Source: Pseudobutyrivibrio sp.
GTDB lineage: Bacteria > Bacillota > Clostridia > Lachnospirales > Lachnospiraceae
Direction: 5' to 3'
Assembly: GCA_024684955.1 (NCBI GenBank)
Contig: JAIKWH010000002.1
Coordinates: 1 to 43,640, forward strand
DNA length: 43,640 nucleotides
The notes beneath the pieces are model-generated. The model did no database searches, was not told the DNA's origin, and saw only the letters and a program-made list of their open reading frames with translations. Shown here piece by piece: positions 27,022 to 35,036 of this stretch. Position numbers and translations under genes: made by a program. Position 1 is the first letter of the stretch. Every line of letters starts with the position of its first letter.

Positions 27022-29358
27022 ATGATTAAGGTTGAAAATAATGTTTTCTTTCTTAATACAAAAAATACAAGTTACATTTTTGATGTATTAGAGACAGGCC
27101 AGTTGCAGCACCTCTATTATGGCAGGAGTATTCACATAGGTGATGTGTCTCATCTTAGGCAAAAGCACGCCTTTTTGCCAGGCAATACCATATCCTATGA
27201 CAAGGGACATAGTAGTTTTTCCCTAGAGGATGTGGATTTGGAATTCTCCGCTATTGGAAAGGGAGATATCAGGGAGCCTATGGTGGAGGTCCTCTGCCAT
27301 GACCACTCCTCATCTTTAGATTTTGTCTTTGATTCCTATGAGATTTTGGAGGGGAAGGAGGCCTTTGAAAACCTGCCATCCTCCTATGATGATGCTAAAA
27401 AGGTCCAGACTCTCAATGTGACTTTAAAAGATAAGAACAAGGGCTTTACCCTGGTCCTGTCATATTATGTATATGAGGACTGTGACGTAATCAGCCGGTC
27501 TGTAAAATTTATTAATTCTACAGAGGAGTCAGTAAAGATAAAGAGAATCCTGTCTCTGCTTTTGGACTTTGATGAAAAGGATATGAAAATCACCTCCTTT
27601 CATGGGGGATGGACCAGGGAGATGAAGAGGGATGATTTGGTCCTTTCTGCTGGGAAATATGTTAATTCTTCATTCACCGGTACCAGTTCCAACAGGACGA
27701 ATCCTTTGATATTCCTATCAGACAAGGATTCAAATGAAACTGCAGGGTCAGTGTTTGGATTTAATCTAATATATTCAGGCAACCACTATTCCGCAGTGGA
27801 GGTGTCTGCCTTTAATAAAACCAGGTTTGTGACAGGAATCAATCCTATGAATTTTGGCTGGCTCCTAGAGCCTGGCCAGGATTTTAGGGCACCGGAGGCT
27901 GTGATGACTTACTCTGCCAAAGGCTTTAGGCAGGCCAGTCACAATTTCCACCATTTTGTGAGAGAGCATATTACAAGAGGCCCATGGAAAAAGAAGGAGA
28001 GGCTTGTTCTCATCAATAGTTGGGAGGCTTCCTACTTTAACTTTGATGAGGGCAAACTCCTCAAACTGGCAAGGGCAGCCAAAAATCTTGGCATAGAATT
28101 GTTTGTTATGGATGATGGCTGGTTTGGACAGAGAGACGACGATACCAAGGCCCTGGGAGACTGGGATATAGTAAATAAAAAGAAATTGCCAAAGGGATTG
28201 GAGGGCCTGTCAAAGAAACTAAACGATATGGGCATGGCCTTTGGCCTATGGGTGGAGCCGGAAATGGTTAATGTGGATTCTAATCTCTACAAAAACCATC
28301 CAGATTGGGCAATAGATATCCCAGACCAAGACCACTCTGAGGGCAGGAACCAAAGGCTCCTGGATCTGTGCAACCCTGATGTGGTGGACTATTTGATTGA
28401 TACCATGAGAAAGGTCTTTTCCACCCCTGGTCTTTCCTACATTAAATGGGATATGAACAGGAATTTCTCCGACTATTACTCAAAGTATTTGCCAAAGGAA
28501 AGGCAGGAGGAGGTGGGCCATCGGTATGTCCTTGGCCTCTATAGACTCCTGGATACTTTGACTGGAGAATTCCCAGAGATTCTCATGGAGGGATGTGCCA
28601 GCGGAGGCAATCGTTTTGACCTGGGAGCCCTTTCATATTTTCCGCAGATATGGGCCAGTGACAACTCAGATGCTGTCTGTAGGCTAAGTATTCAGGATGG
28701 ATATTCCTATGGATACCCTCAGTGCTGCTACACAGCTCATGTGTCATCTTGTCCAAATCACCAGACCCTTAGGGTGACCCCTTTAGAATCCAGATTTGCG
28801 GTGTCCGCCTTTGGAGTACTAGGATATGAGCTTAATTTAATTGATGCAAAGCCAGAGGAACTAGCCGCAATAAAAGACCAGGTCAGCCTCTATAAAAAAT
28901 ACAGAAAGGTCCTGCAATTTGGAGACTTTTATAGACTGAGGTCAGACAACGTTTATCAGTGGGAAATCCTAGATAGGCAAAAGACCTGCGGCCTTACTTT
29001 TATAATGCAAAAGGAGGCTATGCCAGGGGAGGAATATCTAAAGATTAAATGTGCAGGCTTGCAGGCTGACAAGGTATATCACTTTTTTGGCAGGAGCCTG
29101 GAATATAATTTAAAGGGATTTGGAGACCTGGTAAACACCGTTGCCCCAGTCCATATAAAGCAGGATTCCTTGGTCCACAATATGGTGGCAAAATTTGTAA
29201 AGATGCCAGGGGAGACAGAGGATTATACATTATATGGAGATAATCTAATGGAGGCAGGCCTTAAATTACACCAGGCCTTTGTGGGAACTGGCTACAATGA
29301 TCAGGTAAGATATTTCCCAGACTATAGCAGTCGATTGTATTTTATAGAGATGAAATAA
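27022..29358 (+). CDS. Alpha-galactosidase, glycoside hydrolase family 36
   Basis: A 778-residue cytosolic enzyme that releases terminal alpha-galactose from oligosaccharides such as melibiose, raffinose or stachyose. It has the N-terminal beta-supersandwich, a TIM barrel from about 330 and a C-terminal beta domain. Catalytic residues: nucleophile Asp477 in KWDMNRNFSD and acid/base Asp547 in WASDNSDA, matching numbering and spacing of known GH36 enzymes. CASGGNRFDLG and MDDGWFG are further hallmarks. It has no signal peptide, consistent with import by the preceding symporter. Last gene of the operon, ended by a strong terminator. Confidence 0.97.
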   Translation: MIKVENNVFFLNTKNTSYIFDVLETGQLQHLYYGRSIHIGDVSHLRQKHAFLPGNTISYDKGHSSFSLEDVDLEFSAIGKGDIREPMVEVLCHDHSSSLDFVFDSYEILEGKEAFENLPSSYDDAKKVQTLNVTLKDKNKGFTLVLSYYVYEDCDVISRSVKFINSTEESVKIKRILSLLLDFDEKDMKITSFHGGWTREMKRDDLVLSAGKYVNSSFTGTSSNRTNPLIFLSDKDSNETAGSVFGFNLIYSGNHYSAVEVSAFNKTRFVTGINPMNFGWLLEPGQDFRAPEAVMTYSAKGFRQASHNFHHFVREHITRGPWKKKERLVLINSWEASYFNFDEGKLLKLARAAKNLGIELFVMDDGWFGQRDDDTKALGDWDIVNKKKLPKGLEGLSKKLNDMGMAFGLWVEPEMVNVDSNLYKNHPDWAIDIPDQDHSEGRNQRLLDLCNPDVVDYLIDTMRKVFSTPGLSYIKWDMNRNFSDYYSKYLPKERQEEVGHRYVLGLYRLLDTLTGEFPEILMEGCASGGNRFDLGALSYFPQIWASDNSDAVCRLSIQDGYSYGYPQCCYTAHVSSCPNHQTLRVTPLESRFAVSAFGVLGYELNLIDAKPEELAAIKDQVSLYKKYRKVLQFGDFYRLRSDNVYQWEILDRQKTCGLTFIMQKEAMPGEEYLKIKCAGLQADKVYHFFGRSLEYNLKGFGDLVNTVAPVHIKQDSLVHNMVAKFVKMPGETEDYTLYGDNLMEAGLKLHQAFVGTGYNDQVRYFPDYSSRLYFIEMK

Positions 29359-29361
29359 ATA

Positions 29362-29388
29362 AAAGCCCCAGCATTTGCTGGGGCTTTC
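29362..29388. terminator. Bidirectional terminator after the GH36 gene
   Basis: Perfect 11-bp stem AAAGCCCCAGC/GCTGGGGCTTT (29362-29372, 29377-29387) with an ATTT loop. It separates the convergent GH36 and CLC genes. Confidence 0.92.
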
Positions 29389-29390
29389 TC

Positions 29391-30668
29391 TTATTTTACG
29401 TGTTTGTCTATGTAGTTGCTACGGTATTTGCTGTAGACAATTTTTTGTGATTTATAAAGGCCAAAGTATCCTGATACCCAGTAAGAAAAGGCTACAGAGA
29501 TTAGGAAATATGGCATGGCGTCATAGCCAAACAATTCGAAGCAAATGAGAAGGCTGGTGATAGGACAGTTAGTAACTCCGCAAAAGAGAGCACCCATTCC
29601 AACAGCGGCAGATAGGGATGCTGGCATGCCAAGCAGCGGGCCAAAGGCTGCACCAAAGGTGGCTCCTATGAAAAGGGTTGGGACAATCTCGCCACCCTTG
29701 TATCCACAGGATAGGGTCAGGGTCGTAAAGATTATCTTTAAAAGGAAAGCCCCCATGCCAATTGATGCCCCGGTAAAGCAAGAGGCGATTATGGCTGAGC
29801 CAGTGCTGTTATAGGTTTGCTCTCCAACTATGAGAGTGAGAACTAAAACTGATGTGCCACCGATTAATGCCTTGATATAAGGGTTTTTTAACTTGTTTGA
29901 AATAAAGCCCTCAAAGTAGTGCATAATAGCGCAAAAGAGGATGGATACCAGGCCACAAAGTATTGAGAAAGCAACGATTGATATGGTTGTATTAAAAGTA
30001 AATTTTGGGATGTCTGGGATTAAATATTCCTCAGCTCTCAGGCCAAATTGAATGGCAACCCACCTGCCTACCAGTGATGAAAGGACACATGGGGCCAGGG
30101 CAGAATAGTGCATGATTCCAACAGATATAACCTCCATGGAAAAGATGGCCGCAGCCATTGGTGTGCCAAAGAGGGCGGAAAAAGCTGCTGACATACCGCA
30201 CATAATCATGGTCTTTCTGTCTGTGTCAGAAAGTTTTAAGATTCTGGCAAACCCGTTACCCAAGGCTCCTCCCATTTGTAGGGCTGCTCCCTCTCGACCG
30301 GCAGATCCGCCTACCAGATGAGTAATGAGGGTGGCCACAAAAATCAGTGGGGCCAGTCTGGCTGGCAGGTGCTTGTCTGATTGGATGGCAGCGATGACTG
30401 TGTTGGTACCGTTGTCTTTTACCCTTAGGATTTTGTTGTAAATAAAGGTAATCACAATGGCGCCCACAGGCAAAAAGTATACAAACCAAGGATGGTTTTC
30501 CCTGGCGGAAATTACATATCTCATAGAAAGGCCAAAGGCTGAAGAGAAAGCCCCCACTCCTAGTCCTATCAGTATTCCTGCAATGGTCCACTGGAATATG
30601 GATAGGATTCTTTGGCTGTTGTGTTCAATTTTGTGTTTTACTAAGTCTTTAAAATCTTGTGTAAACAT
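29391..30668 (-). CDS. CLC-family anion channel/antiporter, possibly fluoride type
   Basis: A 425-residue CLC membrane protein with about 10-12 hydrophobic helices and an N-terminal cytosolic helix; no CBS domains. The gating-glutamate motif is GGSAGREGAALQMGG with Glu126. The usual GSGIP chloride motif is replaced by NGTNTV at about 87-92, and the third motif reads GGEIVPTLF. Loss of the GSGIP serine and GREG followed by a small residue, then QMGG, recall the CLC-F fluoride/proton antiporters, but this is from memory of the family. No fluoride riboswitch is seen upstream. A GGAG site precedes the start. It is divergent from the lipid kinase gene. Confidence 0.88.
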   Translation of the reverse strand: MFTQDFKDLVKHKIEHNSQRILSIFQWTIAGILIGLGVGAFSSAFGLSMRYVISARENHPWFVYFLPVGAIVITFIYNKILRVKDNGTNTVIAAIQSDKHLPARLAPLIFVATLITHLVGGSAGREGAALQMGGALGNGFARILKLSDTDRKTMIMCGMSAAFSALFGTPMAAAIFSMEVISVGIMHYSALAPCVLSSLVGRWVAIQFGLRAEEYLIPDIPKFTFNTTISIVAFSILCGLVSILFCAIMHYFEGFISNKLKNPYIKALIGGTSVLVLTLIVGEQTYNSTGSAIIASCFTGASIGMGAFLLKIIFTTLTLSCGYKGGEIVPTLFIGATFGAAFGPLLGMPASLSAAVGMGALFCGVTNCPITSLLICFELFGYDAMPYFLISVAFSYWVSGYFGLYKSQKIVYSKYRSNYIDKHVK

Positions 30669-30712
30669 CTACATCTCCATTATTACTTATTTATTTATCA
30701 CTCACATCATAG

Positions 30713-30727
30713 ATTATATGGTAAAAT
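30713..30727. promoter_or_regulatory. Overlapping divergent -10 elements
   Basis: On the minus strand TATAAT (30718 to 30713) could serve the CLC gene. On the plus strand TGGTAAAAT (30719-30727) is an extended -10 that could serve the lipid kinase gene. Both lack a good -35. The two would overlap back to back. Confidence 0.4.
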
Positions 30728-30753
30728 TTTTAAAGAGCGATTAAGGAGAAGAT

Positions 30754-31683
30754 ATGAAAAGAGTATTTATAGTTAACAAGGGTTCTGCCTCAGGAAATGG
30801 CAGACTGACCTGGGAAAAAATAGAAGACTACCTCAAAAAGGAATCCATAAACTATGAGGTATATTTTACCCAGGGAAAGGATGACGCCACCAGGCTGGCT
30901 GAGATGGTGACTTCCAAGGGAGAAATGATAAATCTCTATGTCTGCGGTGGGGATGGCACCTTAAATGAGGCCCTAAATGGAATAAAAGATTTTGATAAAA
31001 CCTTTTACACACCTATTCCTGCAGGCTCTGCCAATGATTTTATCAAGGGTATTGGGCTGGATGGTACAGGGGTGGAGATTGTAAAAAGGACCCTGTCTAA
31101 AAATGACTTTAGATTATTTGATATAGGAAAGGTTGTTTTTGAGGGAGGTGACCGTTTATTTGGGGTAAGTTCTGGCATTGGAGTGGATGCCTATGTTTGT
31201 CTCCAGGCCCTTACTTCTAAATTAAAGGTATTCTTAAACAAGATTGGCCTGGGACAGGCCACCTACGGTCTCCTTACTGTGGGAGATATTTTTACCATGC
31301 CTTTTTCTGACGCAAGGCTGACTATTACAAGAGGGGACCAGGTGGTAGAAAAGGATGTGAAAAATACTATCTTTGCTGCGGCTATGAATTGCAGCATAGA
31401 GGGAGGGGGGATCCCCATGTCCCCAGATGCCACTGCTGATAGCGGACATCTCAGCCTCTTTCACGCCCATGACATATCAAGACTTAGATGCCTATTTACC
31501 CTGCCAGCTATTGTTGCAGGCAAACACATAGGAAAACCAGGTGTGGACCTAGACGACTTTGACAAGGCTACTGTGGTATTCAAGGATAAAATGTGCCTCC
31601 ATGCAGACGGAGAACATTTGGGATTCTACAAGGAAATCAGTTTTGAATGTCTGCCTAGAAAACTTAAAATCAAGGGCTTTTAG
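30754..31683 (+). CDS. Diacylglycerol/lipid kinase family protein (DagK/YegS type)
   Basis: A 309-residue soluble kinase with the hallmark GGDGTLNE at 65-72 that binds ATP, PIPAGSANDF (nucleotide and metal loop) and a C-terminal DGE-type segment (HADGEHLGF). In Gram-positives such enzymes rephosphorylate diacylglycerol released by lipoteichoic acid synthesis, or phosphorylate related lipids. It acts at the inner membrane face. AAGGAG precedes the start. It is not obviously in an operon; the next gene has its own promoter. Confidence 0.93.
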   Translation: MKRVFIVNKGSASGNGRLTWEKIEDYLKKESINYEVYFTQGKDDATRLAEMVTSKGEMINLYVCGGDGTLNEALNGIKDFDKTFYTPIPAGSANDFIKGIGLDGTGVEIVKRTLSKNDFRLFDIGKVVFEGGDRLFGVSSGIGVDAYVCLQALTSKLKVFLNKIGLGQATYGLLTVGDIFTMPFSDARLTITRGDQVVEKDVKNTIFAAAMNCSIEGGGIPMSPDATADSGHLSLFHAHDISRLRCLFTLPAIVAGKHIGKPGVDLDDFDKATVVFKDKMCLHADGEHLGFYKEISFECLPRKLKIKGF

Positions 31684-31691
31684 ACTTCTTG

Positions 31692-31721
31692 TTGCTAAAT
31701 TTTATGGCTATACCTTATAAT
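31692..31721 (+). promoter_or_regulatory. Promoter of the Trp-rich membrane protein gene
   Basis: TTGCTA (31692-31697), 18-nt spacer, TATAAT (31716-31721), about 41 nt upstream of the start codon. Confidence 0.7.
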
Positions 31722-31762
31722 GACTTTGGTGGGGAAATTATTTATTAACTAAGGAGGGAAAT

Positions 31763-32878
31763 ATGTTTTTCCAAATAACTAACTTATGGCAAATCCTTGG
31801 CTGGTTTTTGGTATTTGCCGGATTAATTATTATGAACGAGTTGGGCCGTCGTACAAAGACAGGCGGTATGATTATTTTCGTAATCATTCCTGCAATTCTC
31901 ACTGTATACTTTATTGCGGCTCACTTTGGGGCATTTGGAGGTGCCGCAAATCCTACAGTTGCTTACATGGACGGCTGGTTCCACTACTTCAAACTTTATG
32001 CTGCTGATATCGGCTGCGTAGGTTTTATGATGATCAAGTACAAGTGGGGACTTGGCAAGCAGAAGTGGTTCCTTTGGTGGCCATGGTTTATCGTTGCTGC
32101 AAATATTATGATTGCAAATGTATCTGATATTGAGTCAGCCCTTGCTGCTTACGCAATCTCTGGAGATTTTTCAGGTGCTTGGTGGGCATCAAACGAAGGC
32201 GTATTTATTTACGGCGGTTGGTGGAATGTTGTTAACGCCCTTGCTGGTCTTATCAACATCTTCTGTATGACTGGCTGCGTTAAACTTTACGCTTCAAATG
32301 ATAAGAATAGATCAGATATGATTTGGCCTGATATGACAATCTGGTTCATCATCGCCTATGATGTATGGAATTTTGAGTACACATACTTAAATCTTCCTAC
32401 TCATACATGGTACTGCGGTGTTGCACTTCTTCTTGCTCCTACATTTGCTAATGCACTTTGGAACAAGGGTGGTTGGATTCAGAACCGTGCCAACACACTG
32501 GCAATCTGGTGTATGTTTGCTCAGGTTGTACCTCTTTTCCAGTTAAAGGGTACTTTTGCTGCAGTTCTTCCTACAGTATATGGCGGGGCAGCAGAAAATG
32601 GTGTGACAACCATGATGCTTTATGACAAGGCTATTGAAATTTTCAATGCAGGTCAGGGCAAGACAGAGGCTGCAGGTGCTGCCATTGCTGATTTTGGTAT
32701 TGTGGCAGATCCTAGAATGCAGGGCTTTGTCGCTATGATGGCACTTGCTGTAAATGTACTTTGCATGTCTGTCATTATCAGAAATGCTATCAAGAATGGC
32801 CACAACCCATATTCTTACCCAGTATTTGAGGGTTCTAGAGATTATGAGGAGGCTATGTCTAGAGCACAGGCTCTATAA
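31763..32878 (+). CDS. Trp-rich multi-pass membrane protein, unknown function (DUF5692-like)
   Basis: A 371-residue integral membrane protein with about 8-9 hydrophobic segments. It has 19 tryptophans (5%), many in aromatic clusters such as KWFLWWPWF and YGGWWN, and few charges in the segments. It resembles proteins I recall as DUF5692, common in Lachnospiraceae, but I cannot confirm that. Codon choice is unusually regular and resembles tpiA and gdhA rather than its neighbours, suggesting strong expression. AGGAGGG gives a strong ribosome site, and the gene has its own promoter and terminator. Transport or a membrane-embedded binding role is possible; none is shown. Confidence 0.8.
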   Translation: MFFQITNLWQILGWFLVFAGLIIMNELGRRTKTGGMIIFVIIPAILTVYFIAAHFGAFGGAANPTVAYMDGWFHYFKLYAADIGCVGFMMIKYKWGLGKQKWFLWWPWFIVAANIMIANVSDIESALAAYAISGDFSGAWWASNEGVFIYGGWWNVVNALAGLINIFCMTGCVKLYASNDKNRSDMIWPDMTIWFIIAYDVWNFEYTYLNLPTHTWYCGVALLLAPTFANALWNKGGWIQNRANTLAIWCMFAQVVPLFQLKGTFAAVLPTVYGGAAENGVTTMMLYDKAIEIFNAGQGKTEAAGAAIADFGIVADPRMQGFVAMMALAVNVLCMSVIIRNAIKNGHNPYSYPVFEGSRDYEEAMSRAQAL

Positions 32879-32904
32879 TTCATATCAATAATTTAACTCA
32901 ACTC

Positions 32905-32937
32905 AGGTCCAGGCAGTTTAACTGTCTGGACCTTTTA
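32905..32937 (+). terminator. Terminator after the Trp-rich membrane protein gene
   Basis: 12-bp stem AGGTCCAGGCAG (32905-32916) with CTGTCTGGACCT (32922-32933), one G-T wobble, TTTAA loop, then TTTAT. The -35 of the following promoter lies in the loop. Confidence 0.88.
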
Positions 32938-32946
32938 TGTTATACT
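32918..32946 (+). promoter_or_regulatory. Promoter of the DNA glycosylase gene
   Basis: TTAACT (32918-32923), 17-nt spacer, TGTTATACT with TATACT at 32941-32946, an extended -10. The -35 overlaps the loop and 3' arm of the upstream terminator. Confidence 0.65.
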
Positions 32947-33003
32947 AGATGTTGTGATTTTATATTGATTGCAACACTAGTAATTGGTTAATCGAGGTTT
33001 TTA

Positions 33004-33843
33004 ATGGTTTTTAGCAAGAAATTAACTGGAGAGGAATTCAACCCTGAGGTCATAATGAATTCTGGCCAGGTTTTTAGAATGAAAAAGGAGACCAAAGGGG
33101 CTGATGGTATTCCTGACACCTACTATGCGGCTTCTGGCAGTAATGAAGTTTATTTTTACCTGAACAAGGAAAATGATAGTTGGGACTTTGCCTGTCAGGA
33201 ATCTCAGTGGGATTTTTGGCAAAAGTACTTTGATTTTTCTACTGACTATGCCTCTTATAATAAAATAATTAGGACTTCCTCTGATGACTTTTTAAAGGAT
33301 GCCCTAAAAAATTCCTTTGGAATGAGAATCTTAAGACAGGACCTGTGGGAGGTTTCTATCTCTTATATTATTTCTCAAAATAATATGATTCCAAAGATTA
33401 AAAAATCTATTCAGTGCCTTTGTGACAGGTATAGCGATGGGGCTTCCTTTCCATCGGCTCAGATTTTATCTACCATTCCTGTGGAGGAACTGGCTGATGG
33501 TACAGCCCTGGGATATAGGGCAGAATACATTAGCAATATCTCAAAAGGGGTGGCAAGTAAAGAAATAGATTTGGAGGCCATTAGCCATCTTTCTTATGAC
33601 CAGGCTTATGAGAGGTTGATAGGAATAAAGGGTATTGGTCCCAAGGTTGCCAACTGTATCATGCTCTATGGATTCCATTTTATGGAGAGTTATCCTATTG
33701 ATACCTGGATGAAAAAGATTATGACAGAGGACTATTCATCCTATTCAAAGGATGAGTATTTGGACTATATCAACAAGACATATCCTGGCTTTCAGGGATA
33801 TGTTCAGCAATTGCAGTTTTATTCCAAGAGAAAGAAGAAATAG
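33004..33843 (+). CDS. OGG1-type 8-oxoguanine DNA glycosylase/AP lyase
   Basis: A 279-residue base-excision repair enzyme of the HhH-GPD superfamily with the OGG1-like N-terminal domain (NSGQVFRM near 20-27). The helix-hairpin-helix is IKGIGPKVANC, with catalytic Lys214, and the conserved Asp233 lies in PIDTW; the 19-residue spacing equals that of human OGG1. It should remove 8-oxoguanine opposite cytosine and nick the strand. Such OGG1-like enzymes are widespread in Clostridia. Ribosome site CGAGG is modest. It is followed after 14 nt by the CobD-like gene. Confidence 0.93.
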   Translation: MVFSKKLTGEEFNPEVIMNSGQVFRMKKETKGADGIPDTYYAASGSNEVYFYLNKENDSWDFACQESQWDFWQKYFDFSTDYASYNKIIRTSSDDFLKDALKNSFGMRILRQDLWEVSISYIISQNNMIPKIKKSIQCLCDRYSDGASFPSAQILSTIPVEELADGTALGYRAEYISNISKGVASKEIDLEAISHLSYDQAYERLIGIKGIGPKVANCIMLYGFHFMESYPIDTWMKKIMTEDYSSYSKDEYLDYINKTYPGFQGYVQQLQFYSKRKKK

Positions 33844-33857
33844 GTGCGAGGTTTCTA

Positions 33858-34796
33858 ATGTTCAAACTTCATGTATTTGCTTTGACAGTTGGAATGGCCC
33901 TGGAGCTATTCATAGGAAAGGTGCCAGGGGGATTTGACCCATTCCTTTACATCAAAAAATGGATAAAGTATTTGGATCTTGCTCTGTTGGGAAAGGATAT
34001 TATCCTCATTGAGCCTGAGCGGCAAAGGAGACAGGGAGTCTGGCTTTTGATCCTGGCCCTCCTGCCTTTCACCCTTTTGGTTCTTTTCTTTACAATGCTA
34101 TTTTGGGAGGTTTCTCCTGTATTAGCCTTTATCTGGGAGGCTTTCCTTTCTTATATTTGCCTTAGTGGACACAATATTTACTATGGCAGCCATGAGGTTC
34201 TTTCATCCTATTTTGAGGGAGGACTTGAGGCAGCAAACTCTACCTGGGAAATACTATTTGATGAAGAAATAAATTTTTCTGATGAAAATGATATGGCAGA
34301 CAGGTCCATTTCTTATATTGCCAGAAGGACAGGAGATGTGGTTTTAGGCCAGGCCCTGGTCCTATTTGCCTTTGGGCCAGTGGTAGGCTTTGCCTACAGG
34401 ATTATTGACCTGGCCGATTCTCTAGTGGCCTGTAATGACAAGAGATACAGGTACTTTGGCTACTATGTGGCCAGGCTAAACCACTATGTGAATTTCATCC
34501 CATCAGTCTTTGCGGCCAGGCTGAGCATTTTTACAGCGTCCTTGCCTTTTAATGACTTTGACAAAAGAAATGCAAAATACATCTATATGAGGGACTCTAT
34601 TAGAGGGGAAAATGTTAATGCGCTCAGGACCCTCAGCGCCTTTGCAGGTGCCCTAGGCCTCTCTTTGGAGAACGGCAGAGTAGGAGACATGGATAGGGAA
34701 ATAGGCTACAAAGATATAAAAAATGCTGCCTATCTCATGAGAAATTCATATATTGTATTTGAAATTTGCTTACTTATATTATTGATAATCTGCTAA
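33858..34796 (+). CDS. Divergent CobD/CbiB-family membrane protein
   Basis: A 312-residue membrane protein resembling adenosylcobinamide-phosphate synthase (CobD/CbiB), which joins an aminopropanol arm to cobyric acid. Resemblance is seen in the opening segment, the HNIYYGSHEV helix, the GGLEAANSTW stretch and the YRIIDLADSLVACNDKRYRYFGYYVARLNHYVNFIPSVFAAR-like region split over residues 185-225. The usual Glu/Ala-Glu-Asn/Asp core (E..AEN..DG) that follows the RDT motif in true CobD is not seen. No other cobalamin gene is nearby. It may be a paralogue with another role. It follows the glycosylase gene by 14 nt. Confidence 0.7.
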   Translation: MFKLHVFALTVGMALELFIGKVPGGFDPFLYIKKWIKYLDLALLGKDIILIEPERQRRQGVWLLILALLPFTLLVLFFTMLFWEVSPVLAFIWEAFLSYICLSGHNIYYGSHEVLSSYFEGGLEAANSTWEILFDEEINFSDENDMADRSISYIARRTGDVVLGQALVLFAFGPVVGFAYRIIDLADSLVACNDKRYRYFGYYVARLNHYVNFIPSVFAARLSIFTASLPFNDFDKRNAKYIYMRDSIRGENVNALRTLSAFAGALGLSLENGRVGDMDREIGYKDIKNAAYLMRNSYIVFEICLLILLIIC

Positions 34797-34810
34797 CCAA
34801 AGATTATAAT
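34782..34810 (+). promoter_or_regulatory. Promoter of the small membrane protein-alaS unit
   Basis: TTGATA (34782-34787), 17-nt spacer, TATAAT (34805-34810), a strong sigma-A match. The -35 lies in the 3' end of the CobD-like gene. Confidence 0.85.
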
Positions 34811-34857
34811 TTAGGAAAGTATGCGATTTAGATTTTAAAATTAGAGGAGGATTTGCG

Positions 34858-35016
34858 ATGAGTGCATTTTTGTCTAGTTTTTTTAGTTATCTTATTAAAA
34901 TGATCATACTTATTTGTCTTGGAATGATGGGTGGCTTTATTGGAATCAAGCTCCGCAAATACCAGGACAGGAAGAAAGAGGCTGACAATACTTCAGAGTC
35001 TTCTTCCCAAGAATAA
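34858..35016 (+). CDS. 52-aa single-span membrane protein
   Basis: A small open frame of 52 residues that starts ATG 34858, after GAGGAGG, and ends TAA 35014-35016. The N-terminal 32 residues form one hydrophobic span (SYLIKMIILICLGMMGGF region) with a GG..GI..G pattern, followed by a basic stretch KLRKYQDRKK and an acidic/Ser tail, a topology suggesting Nin-Cin or Nout-Cin anchoring with a cytosolic tail. It has its own promoter and lies 20 nt before alaS, so it is probably co-transcribed with it. I do not recognise the family. Confidence 0.8.
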   Translation: MSAFLSSFFSYLIKMIILICLGMMGGFIGIKLRKYQDRKKEADNTSESSSQE

Positions 35017-35036
35017 TTTTTCGGAGGACTTTTGTT

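Noticed and set aside
21046-29358. Horizontally acquired island
   Set aside because: The operon has no integrase, tRNA target or flanking repeats, and its base and codon use look like those of the nearby kinase and ABC genes.
30669-30753. Fluoride (crcB) riboswitch before the CLC gene
   Set aside because: The 85-nt AT-rich gap has no GGNGATGG core or pseudoknot partners on the minus strand.
34797-35036. T-box riboswitch before alaS
   Set aside because: No T-box core (GGGTGG-N-ACCGCG type) or specifier stem is visible; the space is taken by a promoter and a small gene.
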